Assembly: GCF_900090045.1 (NCBI RefSeq)
Contig: NC_041780.1
Span: 72,501 to 136,500, forward strand
Direction of reading: 5' to 3'
DNA length: 64,000 bases
Source of the DNA: Plasmodium malariae
Lineage: Eukaryota; Apicomplexa; Aconoidasida; Haemosporida; Plasmodiidae
Part shown: piece by piece, positions 1-12,402 of the stretch
Layout: each line of letters starts with the position of its first letter
Numbering within the stretch: the stretch's first letter is position 1
Translations under genes and position numbers: made by a program
Notes under the pieces: model-generated
What the model saw: only the letters and a program-made list of their open reading frames with translations
What the model was told of the DNA's origin: nothing
Database searches by the model: none

Positions 1-2488
1 TCTTCAATATATCTTTTAATAGTAGAAATAGATACGTTATCATATGATACAAATGAATATAGGTGGAAAGACGGAAGGTATTCCCTCTTTTCATCTTTGC
101 AATATTTCGTTAACAAGTTAACACTAATTTTATATTTGTCCATCGGCATAAATACCTCATGCTTTTCGTATTCCCTTCCATATTCTGCCAGTCGTACGTG
201 TAAATTAAGAAGTGTATATGTGTGTGAACAGTTGTACACAATGGCACGTACTCGCGTAATGATACATGAATCTGTGTAATGATGAATGCCACCGCCCCAT
301 GTAGACAAAATGAAAAAACAAAAAGGCATAGGCATAGATACAGGCATATAGATATAGGCATATAGATACAGGCATATAGATACAGGCATATAGACACAGG
401 CATATAGACACAGGCATATAGACACAGGCATATAGATATAGGCATATAGATACAGGCATATAGACACAGGCATATAGATATAGGCATATAGATACAGGCA
501 TATAGACACAGGCATATAAACACAGGCATATAGACACAGGCATAGGCATATATGTTATACCGTTATTATTAATGTTGTACTCTACACATCTGCACGGAAT
601 GAGGTCTCCTGCCCGCAGCAGAAAGACGTCCTGCTTTATCAGCTACGTGAACGAAAACATACATATGTATGCATACATGTACGTGCGCATATATATATGA
701 GCGTATGCACCTATGTATGCTGCTATGCACACATCGAAGTTGCAGTTTAGCGTTACTTCCTACACTCGAATATGCCGTCAGACATAGGTTGTGATACTTA
801 TTCAACGAGCAGGCAATATAGAACACACTTCAAGTATTGCTCATTTGGGAGAAGTAGTAGTATAATCGAGTCAATATATATGAATATTACTAAGTTGGTC
901 GGTAAGAGCTCCCATTTTTTGTTCCTCAAGATAAAAATAAAATTAGAATTACATAAATAATTAAAATGGATATCATCTTTTTTATTTTTTATAAAATTCC
1001 TTGGTGACAGTATCTTTTCGGCTTCATCTATTTTGTTTAGACATTCGTTGTTCTATAAATGAGTAAAAATAATATAATTACGTTAAAAAAAAAAAAAAAA
1101 AAAAAAAAGACTAAATAAAAAGGTTAAGATAGTGCAGTGATGCTACAGTGCTGCAATTCTGCAATTCTTCAATTTGACAAAGACAAATTAATACAAACAT
1201 GCACTCGCAATGATATGTATAGCTACAAGTTCTGCTGCGCAAATACGCACACCTGTTAGCGATTAACAGAAGGGGATCTGTCAAAATGTAATGTTCACCC
1301 CCACATATATATATACATGTACACATCTGTAACAAAAAAACAAAGGGGGGTGGTGGTGCATTTCCTCATTACTTGAGCTTCCTCTATTTCATAATAAAGG
1401 AATGTAAAGAGAACTAGCAACAGAGATAGGAGGACAAACAAAGACGTTACATAATGTGTGCTGATAATATCGCTATCTTCAAAAAATAATAAAATAAATT
1501 AAAATAAGTGAAATGGTTCTATATGGATCTATATATGGCTAGAAAAAGGTTGGGCCCTTTTTTCCTCGTAAACTATTTCCTTGACGCTATACCTTTTAGT
1601 AGTAATATTCCACTTAATAATGGGGCGAGGAAAAACGAAACCACGAGTACTTCAATCTTGAACAAATACTCAAATAAAAAATTTTTTTTTATTTTCTTTT
1701 TATACTCTTCCGTTAAATTCTTTAAAAAAAAAAAAAAAATACATACGTATATGTTTACATTTGAGCGTACATATTTTTACAATATGTGTACGTGTAAATG
1801 TGCATATAAAAATTGCTATTCATATCAGAACTGCGCCAGCAGAATGTAATTAACACTGGGTAACGGGTTAACACCTTATATGTTGTTAGAGCAAAGCTAT
1901 AATGTGCGTTCATATAATATAAGACTTGACTCGTTTCGATTTAAAATAAAAAAAAAAAAAAAAATGTATCAACTTTTAAATGGTAAAACTGTGTACCTAT
2001 TTACGCACATTAACACAACTCGCTATTTTTTTTTATTTTATTCTATTATTTCGTTATGCTGTTATTTTGTTTTACTATTACTTTGTTTTACTATTACTTT
2101 GTTTTACTATTACTTTGTTTTACTATTACTTTGTTTTACTATTACTCTATTACTCTGTTACTCTGTTACTTCATTATTTTAGTATTATTTAATTTTATTT
2201 TATATATAACTGCACGTGTAACATGGTAGCACACATGCATTGTAAGCGGGTGTAGGAATGGTCTTGTAGCACGTACGCACTTGCACATGCATACTGAGAT
2301 AACACACGCATACGTACATGTTGTCTATACAAACAAACAATAGCATATTATACACGTTTACTCATTTCTCTCCATACATATATACAACTTAAAATGCGTC
2401 TTCATACCTGTAATTCTGCTTTTACAGTTTTGCAAAAATATGCATCATCTATTACCTCTATGTTTTTATTGATCTCATCATTCACCAT
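1..2488 (-). CDS. P-type ATPase-like membrane protein, partial (TMEM94-like?)
   Basis: A split gene that runs off the left edge. Exons read on the minus strand are 2488-2408 (start ATG), 1719-1593, 1476-1373, 1052-891, 642-561 and 184-1 (incomplete). All junctions have GT/AG and the phases chain as 0,1,0,0,1, giving about 265 residues without a stop. Exons 2 and 3 each hold a hydrophobic segment (residues about 50-68 and 79-97), like the first membrane hairpin of P-type ATPases. Exons 4-5 then read FILRNKKWELLPTNL and DVFLLRAGDLIPC, matching the actuator-domain pattern of P-type ATPases (R-x-G-K-W, then GD-x-x-P). No TGES loop follows in the next 60 residues. This, with the NLL spacing, recalls the divergent TMEM94 family. 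The membrane site and transported ion are unknown. The exon chain is well supported; the family call is an inference from two short motifs. Confidence 0.6.
325..556. repeat. 14-bp tandem repeat inside an intron
   Basis: About 16 copies of a unit near AGGCATATAGATAC, with T/C and T/A variants. The array fills much of the intron (185-560) between the last two visible exons of the left-edge gene. A 14-bp unit changes frame each copy, so the long open frames across it on the minus strand are repeat artefacts. Confidence 0.85.
2058..2145. repeat. 16-bp T-rich tandem repeat in first intron
   Basis: About five copies of TTTTACTATTACTTTG decaying into a TTACTCTG tail. The repeat lies inside the long first intron (1720-2407) of the left-edge gene. 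Confidence 0.75.
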
Positions 2489-3062
2489 ATTTGACAAGTT
2501 TTTTTAAAAAAAAAAAAAAAAAAGCCAAAAAAAAAAGAAAAAAAAAAAAAAAAAAAAGAAAAAAAAAATGTAAAAAAAACAAAATATATGAAGATAAATA
2601 ATAAAGGCTGAAATATTATTCACGTAATGATCTATATATGCACATCTTAACAGCTTTTCCGTTCAATCATTTTTTTAAAAGGGTAAAATTTTTTTTTTTT
2701 TTTTTTTTTCTAAAATGTGCAACGGAAAGTAAAATATGAAAATTTTTTTTATTTTTTCTTATGACTTACAAGTGAAGCTGTATTTATATAATTTTATTTC
2801 TCTCATGTCGACATTAGCATATAAGCATGTGTGCGTGTATACATAAAAGTAAGCATACGAACACGTGCAAATGTAACAGGGTGACAGCGTGAGAAAGGAA
2901 TAATGCAAGAGGGTAAATATATTCATAGGTACAAACATGTAGGAAATACAATATAGTATTTTTTTCTGCTCATAATTTAAACGCGTGAGCATCTTTTTAT
3001 TTAGCGATGAAAGAAACATATGTAAAGGCATATTCATTTTATATTCTTTCATTAACTGAAGC

Positions 3063-3106
<44 letters not shown>

Positions 3107-3537
3107 TATACATGTATATACATGTATATATTTACGTTTGTATTATCCCATTTTGTTACTTTTACTCGTTCTTTTTGTTTTCCTTGTTTTTCATCTTTTT
3201 CGTTTTTTATAAGCCTTTTACCTATTTACATATTTTGGCCATTTCATCTTGTTTTATGCCTCATACACAAAAAAAGGAACAGAACAGTATGTACAAGTAC
3301 GTACATATGTACGTATGTGTTGGTGTATATATATGTATTATGTACGTACTATTTCTGCCCATTTTTTCTTTTGCTTCTCAACTAAGCTGTTGGCTAAATT
3401 CGCCCGTTCATAAATTAATTGACCAAATTCTTGCTTACAGTGTCTTTCATATTATTATATTACCAATTTTTTCTCGTTATAAAAATAATTAAAATAATGT
3501 TCTTAGAAAGAAATTCTGTTGTCACTTAGCAGTGATT

Positions 3538-3572
<35 letters not shown>

Positions 3573-3988
3573 CTAATATTAATGTGTTCATATTTTAAAT
3601 TAAACCGCTGTTTTTATTGTTAAACTGTATTTCTTTTTAAGATGATAATGAGAAATAAATAATTCCTTCATAGGTCTTTTATTTTTGTGCTCAACCTACA
3701 TATATATGTTCATACATACATGTATGCATATATATGTGCTTATGTACATAACGTACACTCCTATTTTTAATTGTCTCCTTGAGGTTTTCCATATTTACAA
3801 AGAGTATTGACAGTTATTATGAAACAAACCAGTAAAGTAAGCATATATATATGTGTACTTATGTGCTTGCTTATGTATGTGTGTAAATGTATTCATACTT
3901 ACGAACAGCCTATAAGTGTGTGCACTTTTTATTGTACACACGTGTCCCAACTTACAAAATAGCCTGAACAGTGCAGGCTAAAGTATAG

Positions 3989-4022
<34 letters not shown>

Positions 4023-4389
4023 TTCTATACCCCATTTTATTTTAAGTACCCATTTTAGCTATTTGTGAATAATTCTTCCTTTTCTCAAAAATTTATTCTT
4101 TTAAAAGTTGTAAAATTAAACTTTAAATGTATTTCCGTGATCGTCAGTTACCCCATACGTATGTACACGTGTACACATATGCATATATACGTATGTACAT
4201 GTATACACATATGCATATATACGTATGTAAATGTATACACATATGCATATATACACGTGGGTAGGTTTATGCTGCTTATTGCTACACTGTGGTTTAACAT
4301 ACCGTTGTGTATATTGTTTTTTTTTTTTTTTTTTTTTTTTTTTTCCCATTGCCCCCCCATTTCACCTTGCCTGTTCATTTTTTTGAAAC
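2489..4389. other. Spacer between divergent genes
   Basis: A 1.9-kb non-coding stretch between the minus gene starting at 2488 and the plus gene starting at 4390, so it should hold both promoters. It carries long A and T runs (for example 2515-2568, 3541-3570, 3991-4020, 4317-4344), a TA microsatellite (3064-3100), and several 32-bp copies of a CACATATGCATATATACGTA-type motif at 4172-4258. I found no exon-like reading frame or RNA gene. Confidence 0.6.
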
Positions 4390-7300
4390 ATGAAAGAAGA
4401 AAATAAACATGAAGATGTTCAATTCCAGGTGTATGAACAATATCTGGGAGAGGACCAAAAAACAGATGATTATTATGACATCAACATGAACATTAATGAT
4501 GAAAATATTTCAAATTTCGCGTCCATGAAATTTTCGAATCTTGAAAGGGAGTTCCAGATGATTTATAAATATCCTGCAAAAGATGGGTCCATATATAGCT
4601 CGAATGAAAATGAAACTGATTTGAAAAACGAGAATGAAATGAAGTCGGACATGAACATATCAGGTAGCTTTTACCAAGAGGAGAGGGATAACAAAAATAA
4701 ATTCCATAATGCATGCACTAGTGCATGTACAAACGAATTTTCAAACGAGCTTCCAATTGAGTATCATGATATATTTTCGAATGATAATCCAAACAAATAT
4801 GAGATCGAATGTCCTAACGGATTTTCAAGCTCCCGCACGGGAGATAACAACAAAGCAAAAACAAATTCCGTCGAAAAAAATTTGGAAAGTATCCAAGATG
4901 ACACAGTTGTTAGAAACAGTAAACTGGTTGATGTGCATATGAGGCGGAGCGGTCTTGATGATGTAAATATGAAACGAAGTGAGATCCAGAATTGTCCCAT
5001 CCCTAGAAAGGACAACACAACGAATAGAAGTATCGATTACAAGTACAGAAGTAACAATAGGGGGAGCTTTTTTCCCGGTGGAAATTCTTCAAAAAACACT
5101 GCTTACATTTGGTGGAAGGACAAGAAGCTTTCCTTTAGCTGGATGGGTTCTATGAAAAAGGAAGAAATAAAAAACTGCGTTTATAATTTTTGTATGAATA
5201 TTGTTAATGATGAATTTTGTTTAATGCGCCTTGAAAAGTTAAGCGACAAAAATATATGTAAGGAGGATGAAAAAAATTTAAAAAAATTTAAAAATGGAAA
5301 AAATATCATTTCGTATTATAAAATTTGTGAGTCTTATGATTATGACGACCTAGGATATATACAAACAAATGAAGAGTATATGGTAAAAAGGAGAACTGAG
5401 ATTAGCGAGATTAGTGAGATTAACAAGATTAGTGAGATTAACAAGATTAACGAGATTAACGAGATTAGCGAGATTAGCGAGATTAACGAGATTAGCGAGA
5501 TTAACGAGATTAGCGAGATTAACGAGATTAACAGGATTAGCGAGATTAACGGGATTAACGAGATTAACGGGATTAGCGAGATTAACGGGATTAGCGAGAT
5601 TAACGGGATTAGCGAGATTAACGGGATTAACAAAATTAACGGGATTAGCGAGATTAACGGGATTAACAAAATTAACGACAAGTTGGACCATCCGCTAAAC
5701 TTTTCGGAAGCGTTAAGAGCAATAGAATATGCAAAGGAAGGAGGGAATTTACTGAAACACACAGTTTTTAATATACCCCATTTACGTTATATTTTTTTGA
5801 GTAAAAACTTAAAGTTCATTAAATGGTTTTCGACAAGGAAGTCAGATGAAGATTGCAAAATATATTTTAAGAACATAGATAGCTTGGAGTTAAATATTAT
5901 TGATGAAAAATTATTTGAAAATTATAGAATGGATTTATTAAAAAAACTGTCTTTTTGTATTATTTATAATAATCAAAAAAAAAAAATTATCTTAACATGC
6001 AAATGTCTTCAAGAATTTAACTACTGGGTTATTGCTATCCGAGCTCTCATGTTTCATTCGAAGAAGTTGAAGATCAGTAGAAGGATGCTCTTGTCTCACC
6101 TGAGTGTGTTTGATGGGGGCCTATCCCACGAGAAGGCACCAAGTGTGGGCTCATGCCCTACGAACGCTGCTGATATTGACACATACCCTACCGTAGAACC
6201 GAATAAACTGTGTGAGCTTAAAAACCGCAGCAAAGAGGAAAAGAAAAGAAGGGAAACGTTGGAATCTTTGGAGAAATTTCACCTGTACAAGTTAATAAGT
6301 TTTCCCCACTACAATATTTATCAAATAAAGACAAAATTTTTTTTACTGAAAGAAAAGTTTTATAAGTACAGAATTTTAATTGAGGAGGAATTAGATGAAT
6401 ATAATTTCAATAATGATGACCTTCATAATAGTCAAGTTCAAAATGGGATTAATCAAATTAATCATAATAAAGATATGAATAATCAAGTGGCACATGAAAA
6501 TGGTGTAAGGCTACTACGTTGTAATGAAAGCACTACAGGACGAAGCAATGATGATCATATCAATGATCATATAAATGTAGACTGTTTAAGTTGTTACTCC
6601 TGTGCAGGGAATACAAACCGATATGATGCAGTCCCTCCTGAAGGGTGTAGAATTAACGAGAATGTCAAATGGGAAAAGGGAAAGGATAATTGTAACAATG
6701 AAAAAAATAGAAGCAGTGAATTACCTTATCAGGAATATGACAAAATAAGTACAGAAGGAAACGGGTGTACAGTGGACAAAGCAATAACTGCACATGCACA
6801 AAATGGATACCCACGAAGTAGAGCTATCACTAAAAGTCAAGATATATGTATGTTAAATAAAGAAGGAATTCTAAATATGCATACAGGCAAGCTAGTAAAT
6901 ATAGTACCACATGAAATAGAGTACACCCGATCGCACACTTTAGAGGAGGACCAAGTAGAAGAGGACTCAGACGAATTTAAACTTCTACTCATTGTTAAGA
7001 TATTCAACAGAATTGATGAAAAACTTAAACTTATACAGCATAGTATTATGCATGTTGTTAAGGCGTTAAAAAGGGAAGAGGAAGGGGAAAACTCAATGGA
7101 GGAAAAGGTTGAACAGGAGGATGACAATGGGGATGATAAAGAATCCGACGAAATGGATGATGAAACATTTGACGAAACGGAGGAGAGACAAAAGGAAGCA
7201 CAATTTTTTTCGGTTGAGAATATTTTGAAATGCACCACGGATGTTTACAGAATGATAGAAAGTAAACTTACAAAAGGAGAAAACTGCACTAGTTCTCTAG

Positions 7301-7809
7301 GTTTTGCAAGTATAAATGCCCATATGGACAATATGATGAATGTTCACAATAAGGCCAATAAAAAAGACGAAATTTATGTAAACATTTTTGGAAAATGTGA
7401 AGTATACAAAAAGATTTTTAGTAACTCCCTTTCGAATATTAAAAATGGTATGTATAAAAATAATAAGTCTGAACAAACTGTAGAAGAGAAAAAAGAAGAC
7501 TTAAGAGGAGTAGCGCACACACGAGAGGGGATGAATGGTGGTACCACAACTGCTGTAAGAACAATGGGAAGCAAAGGTAATGCCAAAAAAAATATATCCA
7601 GGAGGTTAATACAGAGTATCTTATTCGATATGTGGTTATGTGAAATGGAGTTAGGAAACATAGAAGATATATATGCCATCTACATTTACAATTCAAAAAA
7701 AAAAAAAAAAATTTTTACAAATCTTGACGCATCCAATTTTTTAAAGAATATATCACAGCAAGTATCTACCACATTTTCGAAATACGTAAAATTTTCAAAT
7801 CCATCATAA
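4390..7809 (+). CDS. Conserved protein with PH-like domain
   Basis: A single-exon gene of 1139 residues, starting at the first ATG after a long T tract. Residues about 455-560 look like a PH domain of the PLC/FYVE-associated type: LKFIKWFSTRK, then KIYFKNIDSLEL, then LSFCIIYNNQKKKIILTCK, and a final helix FNYWVIAIRALM containing the usual Trp. Such domains bind phosphoinositides or act as protein adaptors; the key basic residues cannot be judged without a structure model. Ahead of it is a run of Glu-Ile-Asn/Ser triplets (about residues 337-427). After it come Asn-rich linkers and an acidic stretch (about 895-935), then a conserved-looking helical C-terminus. There is no signal peptide or membrane segment. 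The gene is real; the specific cellular role is unknown. Confidence 0.85.
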   Translation: MKEENKHEDVQFQVYEQYLGEDQKTDDYYDINMNINDENISNFASMKFSNLEREFQMIYKYPAKDGSIYSSNENETDLKNENEMKSDMNISGSFYQEERDNKNKFHNACTSACTNEFSNELPIEYHDIFSNDNPNKYEIECPNGFSSSRTGDNNKAKTNSVEKNLESIQDDTVVRNSKLVDVHMRRSGLDDVNMKRSEIQNCPIPRKDNTTNRSIDYKYRSNNRGSFFPGGNSSKNTAYIWWKDKKLSFSWMGSMKKEEIKNCVYNFCMNIVNDEFCLMRLEKLSDKNICKEDEKNLKKFKNGKNIISYYKICESYDYDDLGYIQTNEEYMVKRRTEISEISEINKISEINKINEINEISEISEINEISEINEISEINEINRISEINGINEINGISEINGISEINGISEINGINKINGISEINGINKINDKLDHPLNFSEALRAIEYAKEGGNLLKHTVFNIPHLRYIFLSKNLKFIKWFSTRKSDEDCKIYFKNIDSLELNIIDEKLFENYRMDLLKKLSFCIIYNNQKKKIILTCKCLQEFNYWVIAIRALMFHSKKLKISRRMLLSHLSVFDGGLSHEKAPSVGSCPTNAADIDTYPTVEPNKLCELKNRSKEEKKRRETLESLEKFHLYKLISFPHYNIYQIKTKFFLLKEKFYKYRILIEEELDEYNFNNDDLHNSQVQNGINQINHNKDMNNQVAHENGVRLLRCNESTTGRSNDDHINDHINVDCLSCYSCAGNTNRYDAVPPEGCRINENVKWEKGKDNCNNEKNRSSELPYQEYDKISTEGNGCTVDKAITAHAQNGYPRSRAITKSQDICMLNKEGILNMHTGKLVNIVPHEIEYTRSHTLEEDQVEEDSDEFKLLLIVKIFNRIDEKLKLIQHSIMHVVKALKREEEGENSMEEKVEQEDDNGDDKESDEMDDETFDETEERQKEAQFFSVENILKCTTDVYRMIESKLTKGENCTSSLGFASINAHMDNMMNVHNKANKKDEIYVNIFGKCEVYKKIFSNSLSNIKNGMYKNNKSEQTVEEKKEDLRGVAHTREGMNGGTTTAVRTMGSKGNAKKNISRRLIQSILFDMWLCEMELGNIEDIYAIYIYNSKKKKKIFTNLDASNFLKNISQQVSTTFSKYVKFSNPS
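5397..5670 (+). repeat. 9-bp coding repeat, Glu-Ile-(Asn/Ser)
   Basis: About 30 copies of GAGATTAAC/GAGATTAGC within the PH-like gene. Frame is kept in the gene, and because 9 is a multiple of 3 the other frames also stay open, producing three spurious overlapping reading frames. Confidence 0.9.
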
Positions 7810-8607
7810 TTATATTTGTTAGTATTATTTTGTTGGGTCAATGTATAATATAATTTAGATACATTTACCTGATCACTAACGTTTTTAACCGAATTCCACA
7901 CTCACTCCCATTCACATGATCCGTGTATATATTAGAAAAGACAAATCAACATGATATACTTTGTAAAAAAAGAGAAAGTAATGAAAGACTGCAGAAGTTG
8001 AAAGAAAAAAATGTTCATCATAAAAAAAAAAAGGGCAAAAAGGAATAAAAATGGAAAAAAAGATTACCAGTGGATATATACTAATATAATAGCATTAATT
8101 GAACATTACACGTAATGTGAACTTAATACATGTATTATCAAAAAGATATTAACAAAGTCAAGTAGTCATTAAAAAGGATGTTATTTAATAAATTAATGGA
8201 GCCACAATGGGGGAAAAATGATGAATGAACATTTGTTCTATCTTGCGCATACATGTGAACAACTTGGATGTACTTGAAAAATATTATAAGGGTCGCACTT
8301 TCCCCGTATCCGACATGTATACATAATGTGCGTATATGTGTGTATGTAAGCGTTTATATAAATATATATATATGAACATATATACACATGTGCACAAGTG
8401 CACTCTAGGATAGTTACAAAAATATACTGTCGCACGCGCACATACAAACGTTAACATATTCAAAAGAGATTATTAAGAGGATATAATTTGTATCATTTTT
8501 ATGATTGAGTTTTGTGTAAAGAAGAAAAAAAGAAAAATATCATAGTAGGGTAACAAAACAAAAAGATATGCACATTTGTGCAGGCGCAAACAACACACAC
8601 TGGCTGC
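7810..8607. other. Spacer between convergent genes
   Basis: An 800-bp AT-rich stretch between the 3' ends of the PH-like gene (plus) and the interrupted unknown gene (minus). It should contain both 3' UTRs. I see only A runs and alternating purine/pyrimidine stretches such as TATATATA near 8363, and no coding signal. Confidence 0.6.
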
Positions 8608-8747
8608 TCAACTTGATATATATAACTTGTAAGTCTTGTCAAATTCGGCTACACATGAATTTATTTCCTTGTGCAAGTAATTTACGATATCGCCTTTATG
8701 ATTAAACGTAAAAAAGAAAAGAGAATTGAATTTATGTAATTTGTTAA

Positions 8748-8781
<34 letters not shown>

Positions 8782-11054
8782 CTTTCTCGATCATTTTGGG
8801 TTTCATCTACTCTTTCACCTTTTATTCGTGCCTTCCCCTTCCCCTCATTTTTAATTTTTTTTTTCCGCCCACTTTTTATTTCTTCCCCCTCATTTCTTTT
8901 TTTTTTTTCCCTTTTTTTTTTTTTTTTTTTCCTTCTGAACATAATTTCTTCTCCGACGTAGTGAAGTCTTCTTCCTCCTTGTGATTAGAAAGGGCTGTTG
9001 ACTTCGAATCGATGCTTCCCAGATTTTTAAAACTATTTTTAAAACTATTTTCATTATTCTTATTTATAAAACTGTCCTTAAGAATATTCCCTAGCGCTTC
9101 TACCTGCACAATGCAGTTGTTGTTATCACGATTTTTTAGAGCATCTCTCAAATCTCCCAAAATTCCATTTTTATTATACTTACCATGGTTGTCATTGTTA
9201 TTACTGTTACCACTGTTATCATCGATAATATTGTTAACAATCATATTAGAAGTAACTGCTGATATTCCCTCTTTGCTCATGTGGCAGTTATCTTTCCTAT
9301 TATCAGAAGGAACTCCAAACTTGTCTACTATTCCCCTTTCTCCCGTAGAAACATCCTCCTCCATGTTCCTACAGTTAAGCGCGTCTGTTGTGGAGTCAAC
9401 TCGACTAATTATACTCGTATTGTTAGCTACACTAATGTTGCTTCCTACGTTACTGCCAATGTTAATTCCTATGTTGCTTCCTATGTTAATTCCTATGTTG
9501 CTTCCTATAACGCCTCTGCTATCTATCACTCCATCGCTGCCTAACTGCGCAGCACCGCTAACACCCCTCAGCATATGCATTTCACCCTCCTCCTTTGTAC
9601 CCACGGTGAAGATGTTTCCCTCCTTCGAGTTACTATCTACAATGGAGCATTCATTGACCCCTGTTTTGTTCTCTTCATTTTTGTTTCTCTTCAATCCTTT
9701 GGAGGATTTATGTATAACTTTATATGACTTGTACAGCTTTCGTATTTTTTTAATAAAACGAGCCAAATTAGAATCGCACTTGAGTATTAAATTATAGTAT
9801 GATTTCATTAGCATATTCATATTTTGAGCAATGTCTATTAACTTTTTTTTATTTTTATTCTTACTCCTATCTATAATCATTATTTGTTCAATCGTCTCTG
9901 AAATACCGTTAATAATTAATGGAAGGGATGAACAACTGATGTCAAAAAGATTACAATTCTTCATTTTGTTTATCATACCTTGCTCACAATTATTCACAAT
10001 AGGGATATGTTGTTCTTTCTCCTTGATTTTTTTTTCTATATTTATAACATTCATTTTATTATTTACATTTAAGTCGTTATTCTTTTTACTTAAATTTTCT
10101 ATCATATTATTTATTTTATCCTGTTCATAATTCATGCTATTGGTGTTCTCATACCTGTTGCCATTTTTCAAGATGCATTTTGCGTCTTCAAGGATTTTTA
10201 CCATGCATTTATTACTTCCATGGGAATTTCCACTTCTACTAACGCTACCATTATTATTATTATTACTATTACTTTTGCTATTACTTTTGCTATTACTTTT
10301 GCTATTACTTTTGCTATTACTTTTGCTATTACTTTTGCTATTACTTTTGCTATTACTTTTACTATTACTAATACTATTATTATTATTTTTATTATTTTTT
10401 TTTTTTTTTTTTTTTCACTTCTTTCCCCTTCAAATGAACCTTTCCCTTTTTTAATTCCCTTACATCGCTCTTCTCTTTCTGTTCTAGAGTCCTCCTACCA
10501 TCCCTACTATTCGAATGTATCTTCGTCTTACTTATCTCTTTCATTACCTTTTCTTTGTTAACGTTTCCTAAACATATTTCTGTTTCTATCTCCACTGCAG
10601 AACTGCACAAGTTCAGTTCCCCCCTAGGCGATGAACTTACTCCCTTAGCACTAACCCCGTCCCTTGTAATATTCTTTTCATGTGTTAATATGCCATTTCC
10701 GTAGTACATCGAGTTCTTGTGTTTTCCTCTTTCTTCTTCATTCTTCGCTTCCTCTTTTGATTCCTCTTCTCTCCCTTTCCCCTGCTGCTCCCCATCTTGG
10801 GGTCCATTCTTTTCATTACCTTCTCCTTTTTCCTTATTACTTATTTGTCTTTCCTTAGACCCACTGCCACTACTCAACCTCTGCACCCAATCGAAATCCC
10901 TTTGTTCAAGCTTTCCTTCCTGGAGCGTATTTTTACATACATATGGACCATCCAGTTCATCCTTATTTACTAAATTATTTGTGCTTTTATATTCCACAAG
11001 ACTACTTGTTACTACATTGTAATCCTTATTATTTTCAAAATCCTCAGTACTCAT
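8608..11054 (-). CDS. Unknown low-complexity protein, interrupted by three frameshifts
   Basis: The gene starts at 11054 with [11 protein letters not shown]. The frame breaks at three long T runs on the plus strand (A runs in the gene): 10395-10415, 8912-8930 and 8751-8781. On each side the sequence is clearly coding: SKSN repeats and [10 protein letters not shown] after the first break, [15 protein letters not shown] after the second, and [17 protein letters not shown] to the TGA at 8608-8610 after the third. The best reading is one protein of roughly 800 residues whose poly-Lys tracts were miscounted during sequencing. Genuine slippage or a pseudogene are alternatives. A helical block around 9700-9960 ([20 protein letters not shown]) and the last 40 residues look conserved. 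The middle is Asn/Ser/Lys/Gly rich. I recognise no domain and assign no function. Confidence 0.6.
10262..10372 (-). repeat. 12-bp coding repeat, Ser-Lys-Ser-Asn
   Basis: About eight copies of AGTAATAGCAAA (minus strand) just after the first frameshift of the unknown gene. The plus strand spells a spurious poly-Leu frame. Confidence 0.8.
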
Positions 11055-12402
11055 CCTTCAGCGTGTATGTTTTTGCTCTTCTTCCCCAGTACTAATACGA
11101 TATGATATAACATAGAGCTATACGCGTACATGTATACTTGCACTACACATACAAAACGTACGTGCATTTACTTATACACATGTACCTATACGAATAACGC
11201 ATTACACTTGTGCATACATATATTTTTTGCGTACTTACGCCATATGCACATTATGCATATTTCACGCTTCTCCTTTGAATGCCCTACTAAAAATTTTCGC
11301 TTCTTTCACTTAAACGATCTCGAAATTTCCATGAAAATGTTGTTTTGATTTGCGGTTACATAAGGCTAATCGGAAGTAATTATATATAACGTACGTAGGT
11401 AAATATACATATTAAACATACATAAAATCATACATATACATAAACAAACATATTTACATATATATGTACAATTGCATGCACAGTTCAGGTAAGCTCCTCA
11501 ATATCGCAGTACCATAATTTTTAAATTCCCCAACTGCAACTTTTGCTTATTTTTTGTGCATTTTGCTTAATTTTTATACGTTTTGTTTATTTTTTGTGTA
11601 TTTTGTGCATTTTGTGTATTCTGTTTATTTTGTGTATTCTGTTTATTTTGTGTATTTTGTTTATTTTGTGTATTTTGTTTATTTTGTGTATTTTGTTTAT
11701 TTTGTGTATTTTGTTTATTTTGTGCATTTTGTGCATTTTGTGCATTTTGTGTATTTTGTTATTTTTTTTTTTTTTTTTTGTTTTTCATTTTTCACCCTTC
11801 ATTTGGCATCCTGCATTTTTCATCTCTTACTTTTTATCGTAATAGCGTAACCGAGCACTTGAAAAAAAAGTATTAATAAAAGAAAAAAAAAAAAAAAAAA
11901 AAAAAATTATACATGCGCATATGCATTATGTTATACCCTCAATTTGACACTCCACTTAAAAAAAGTATATATACCACAACAGTATAAATAATTAAAAAAA
12001 AAAAAAAAAAAAAAAAGAGAAAATAAGAGATATAAATGGGAATGGAAAAATATAACACAATAATAAAAAAAAAAAAAAAAAAAAAAAAAGGAATAAAATT
12101 AGTGAAGCGTAAAAAGGAACGGTATTAATAGGAATACCCATATAAACTTGACAATTTTGGAGGCAGTTACTTGAGAAAGCTCCTTTTGGAAAAAGCCGAA
12201 ATAAGTGTTTGTTATTGCTTCCTTTTTTTTTTTTTTTTTTTTGCTTCCTTAAAAGTGTAATTAGTACACATTTAGAGTTTCTCCTTTCGTACATTGTGTA
12301 CATGTGGGCGTGTAGTATGTACATACATACATGCCCAGACACATACGATCCACGTATATTACGTACTGTTGGTGTTCCATTACCACATCCCTTTGATACA
12401 AT
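11055..12402. other. Spacer with T-rich tandem repeat
   Basis: Lies between two minus-strand genes, so it holds the promoter of the upstream-reading unknown gene and the 3' end of MnmA. A T-rich array (about 11583-11762) of TTTTGTGTATTTTGTTTAT-type units stays open in all three plus frames. Long A runs lie at 11884-11906, 11996-12016 and 12067-12089. I see no exon. Confidence 0.6.

Noticed and set aside
110..549. Two long minus-strand reading frames rich in Tyr, Met, Ile and Cys
   Set aside because: They are readings of the 14-bp intron repeat; the period cycles frames and no flanking conserved sequence exists.
5340..5762. Three overlapping frames on both strands with Ile/Ser/Leu, Asn/Pro/Val or Arg/Leu/Thr repeats
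   Set aside because: Shadows of the 9-bp Glu-Ile-Asn repeat in the PH-like gene.
10134..10454. Leu-rich plus-strand protein
   Set aside because: Antisense reading of the SKSN coding repeat.
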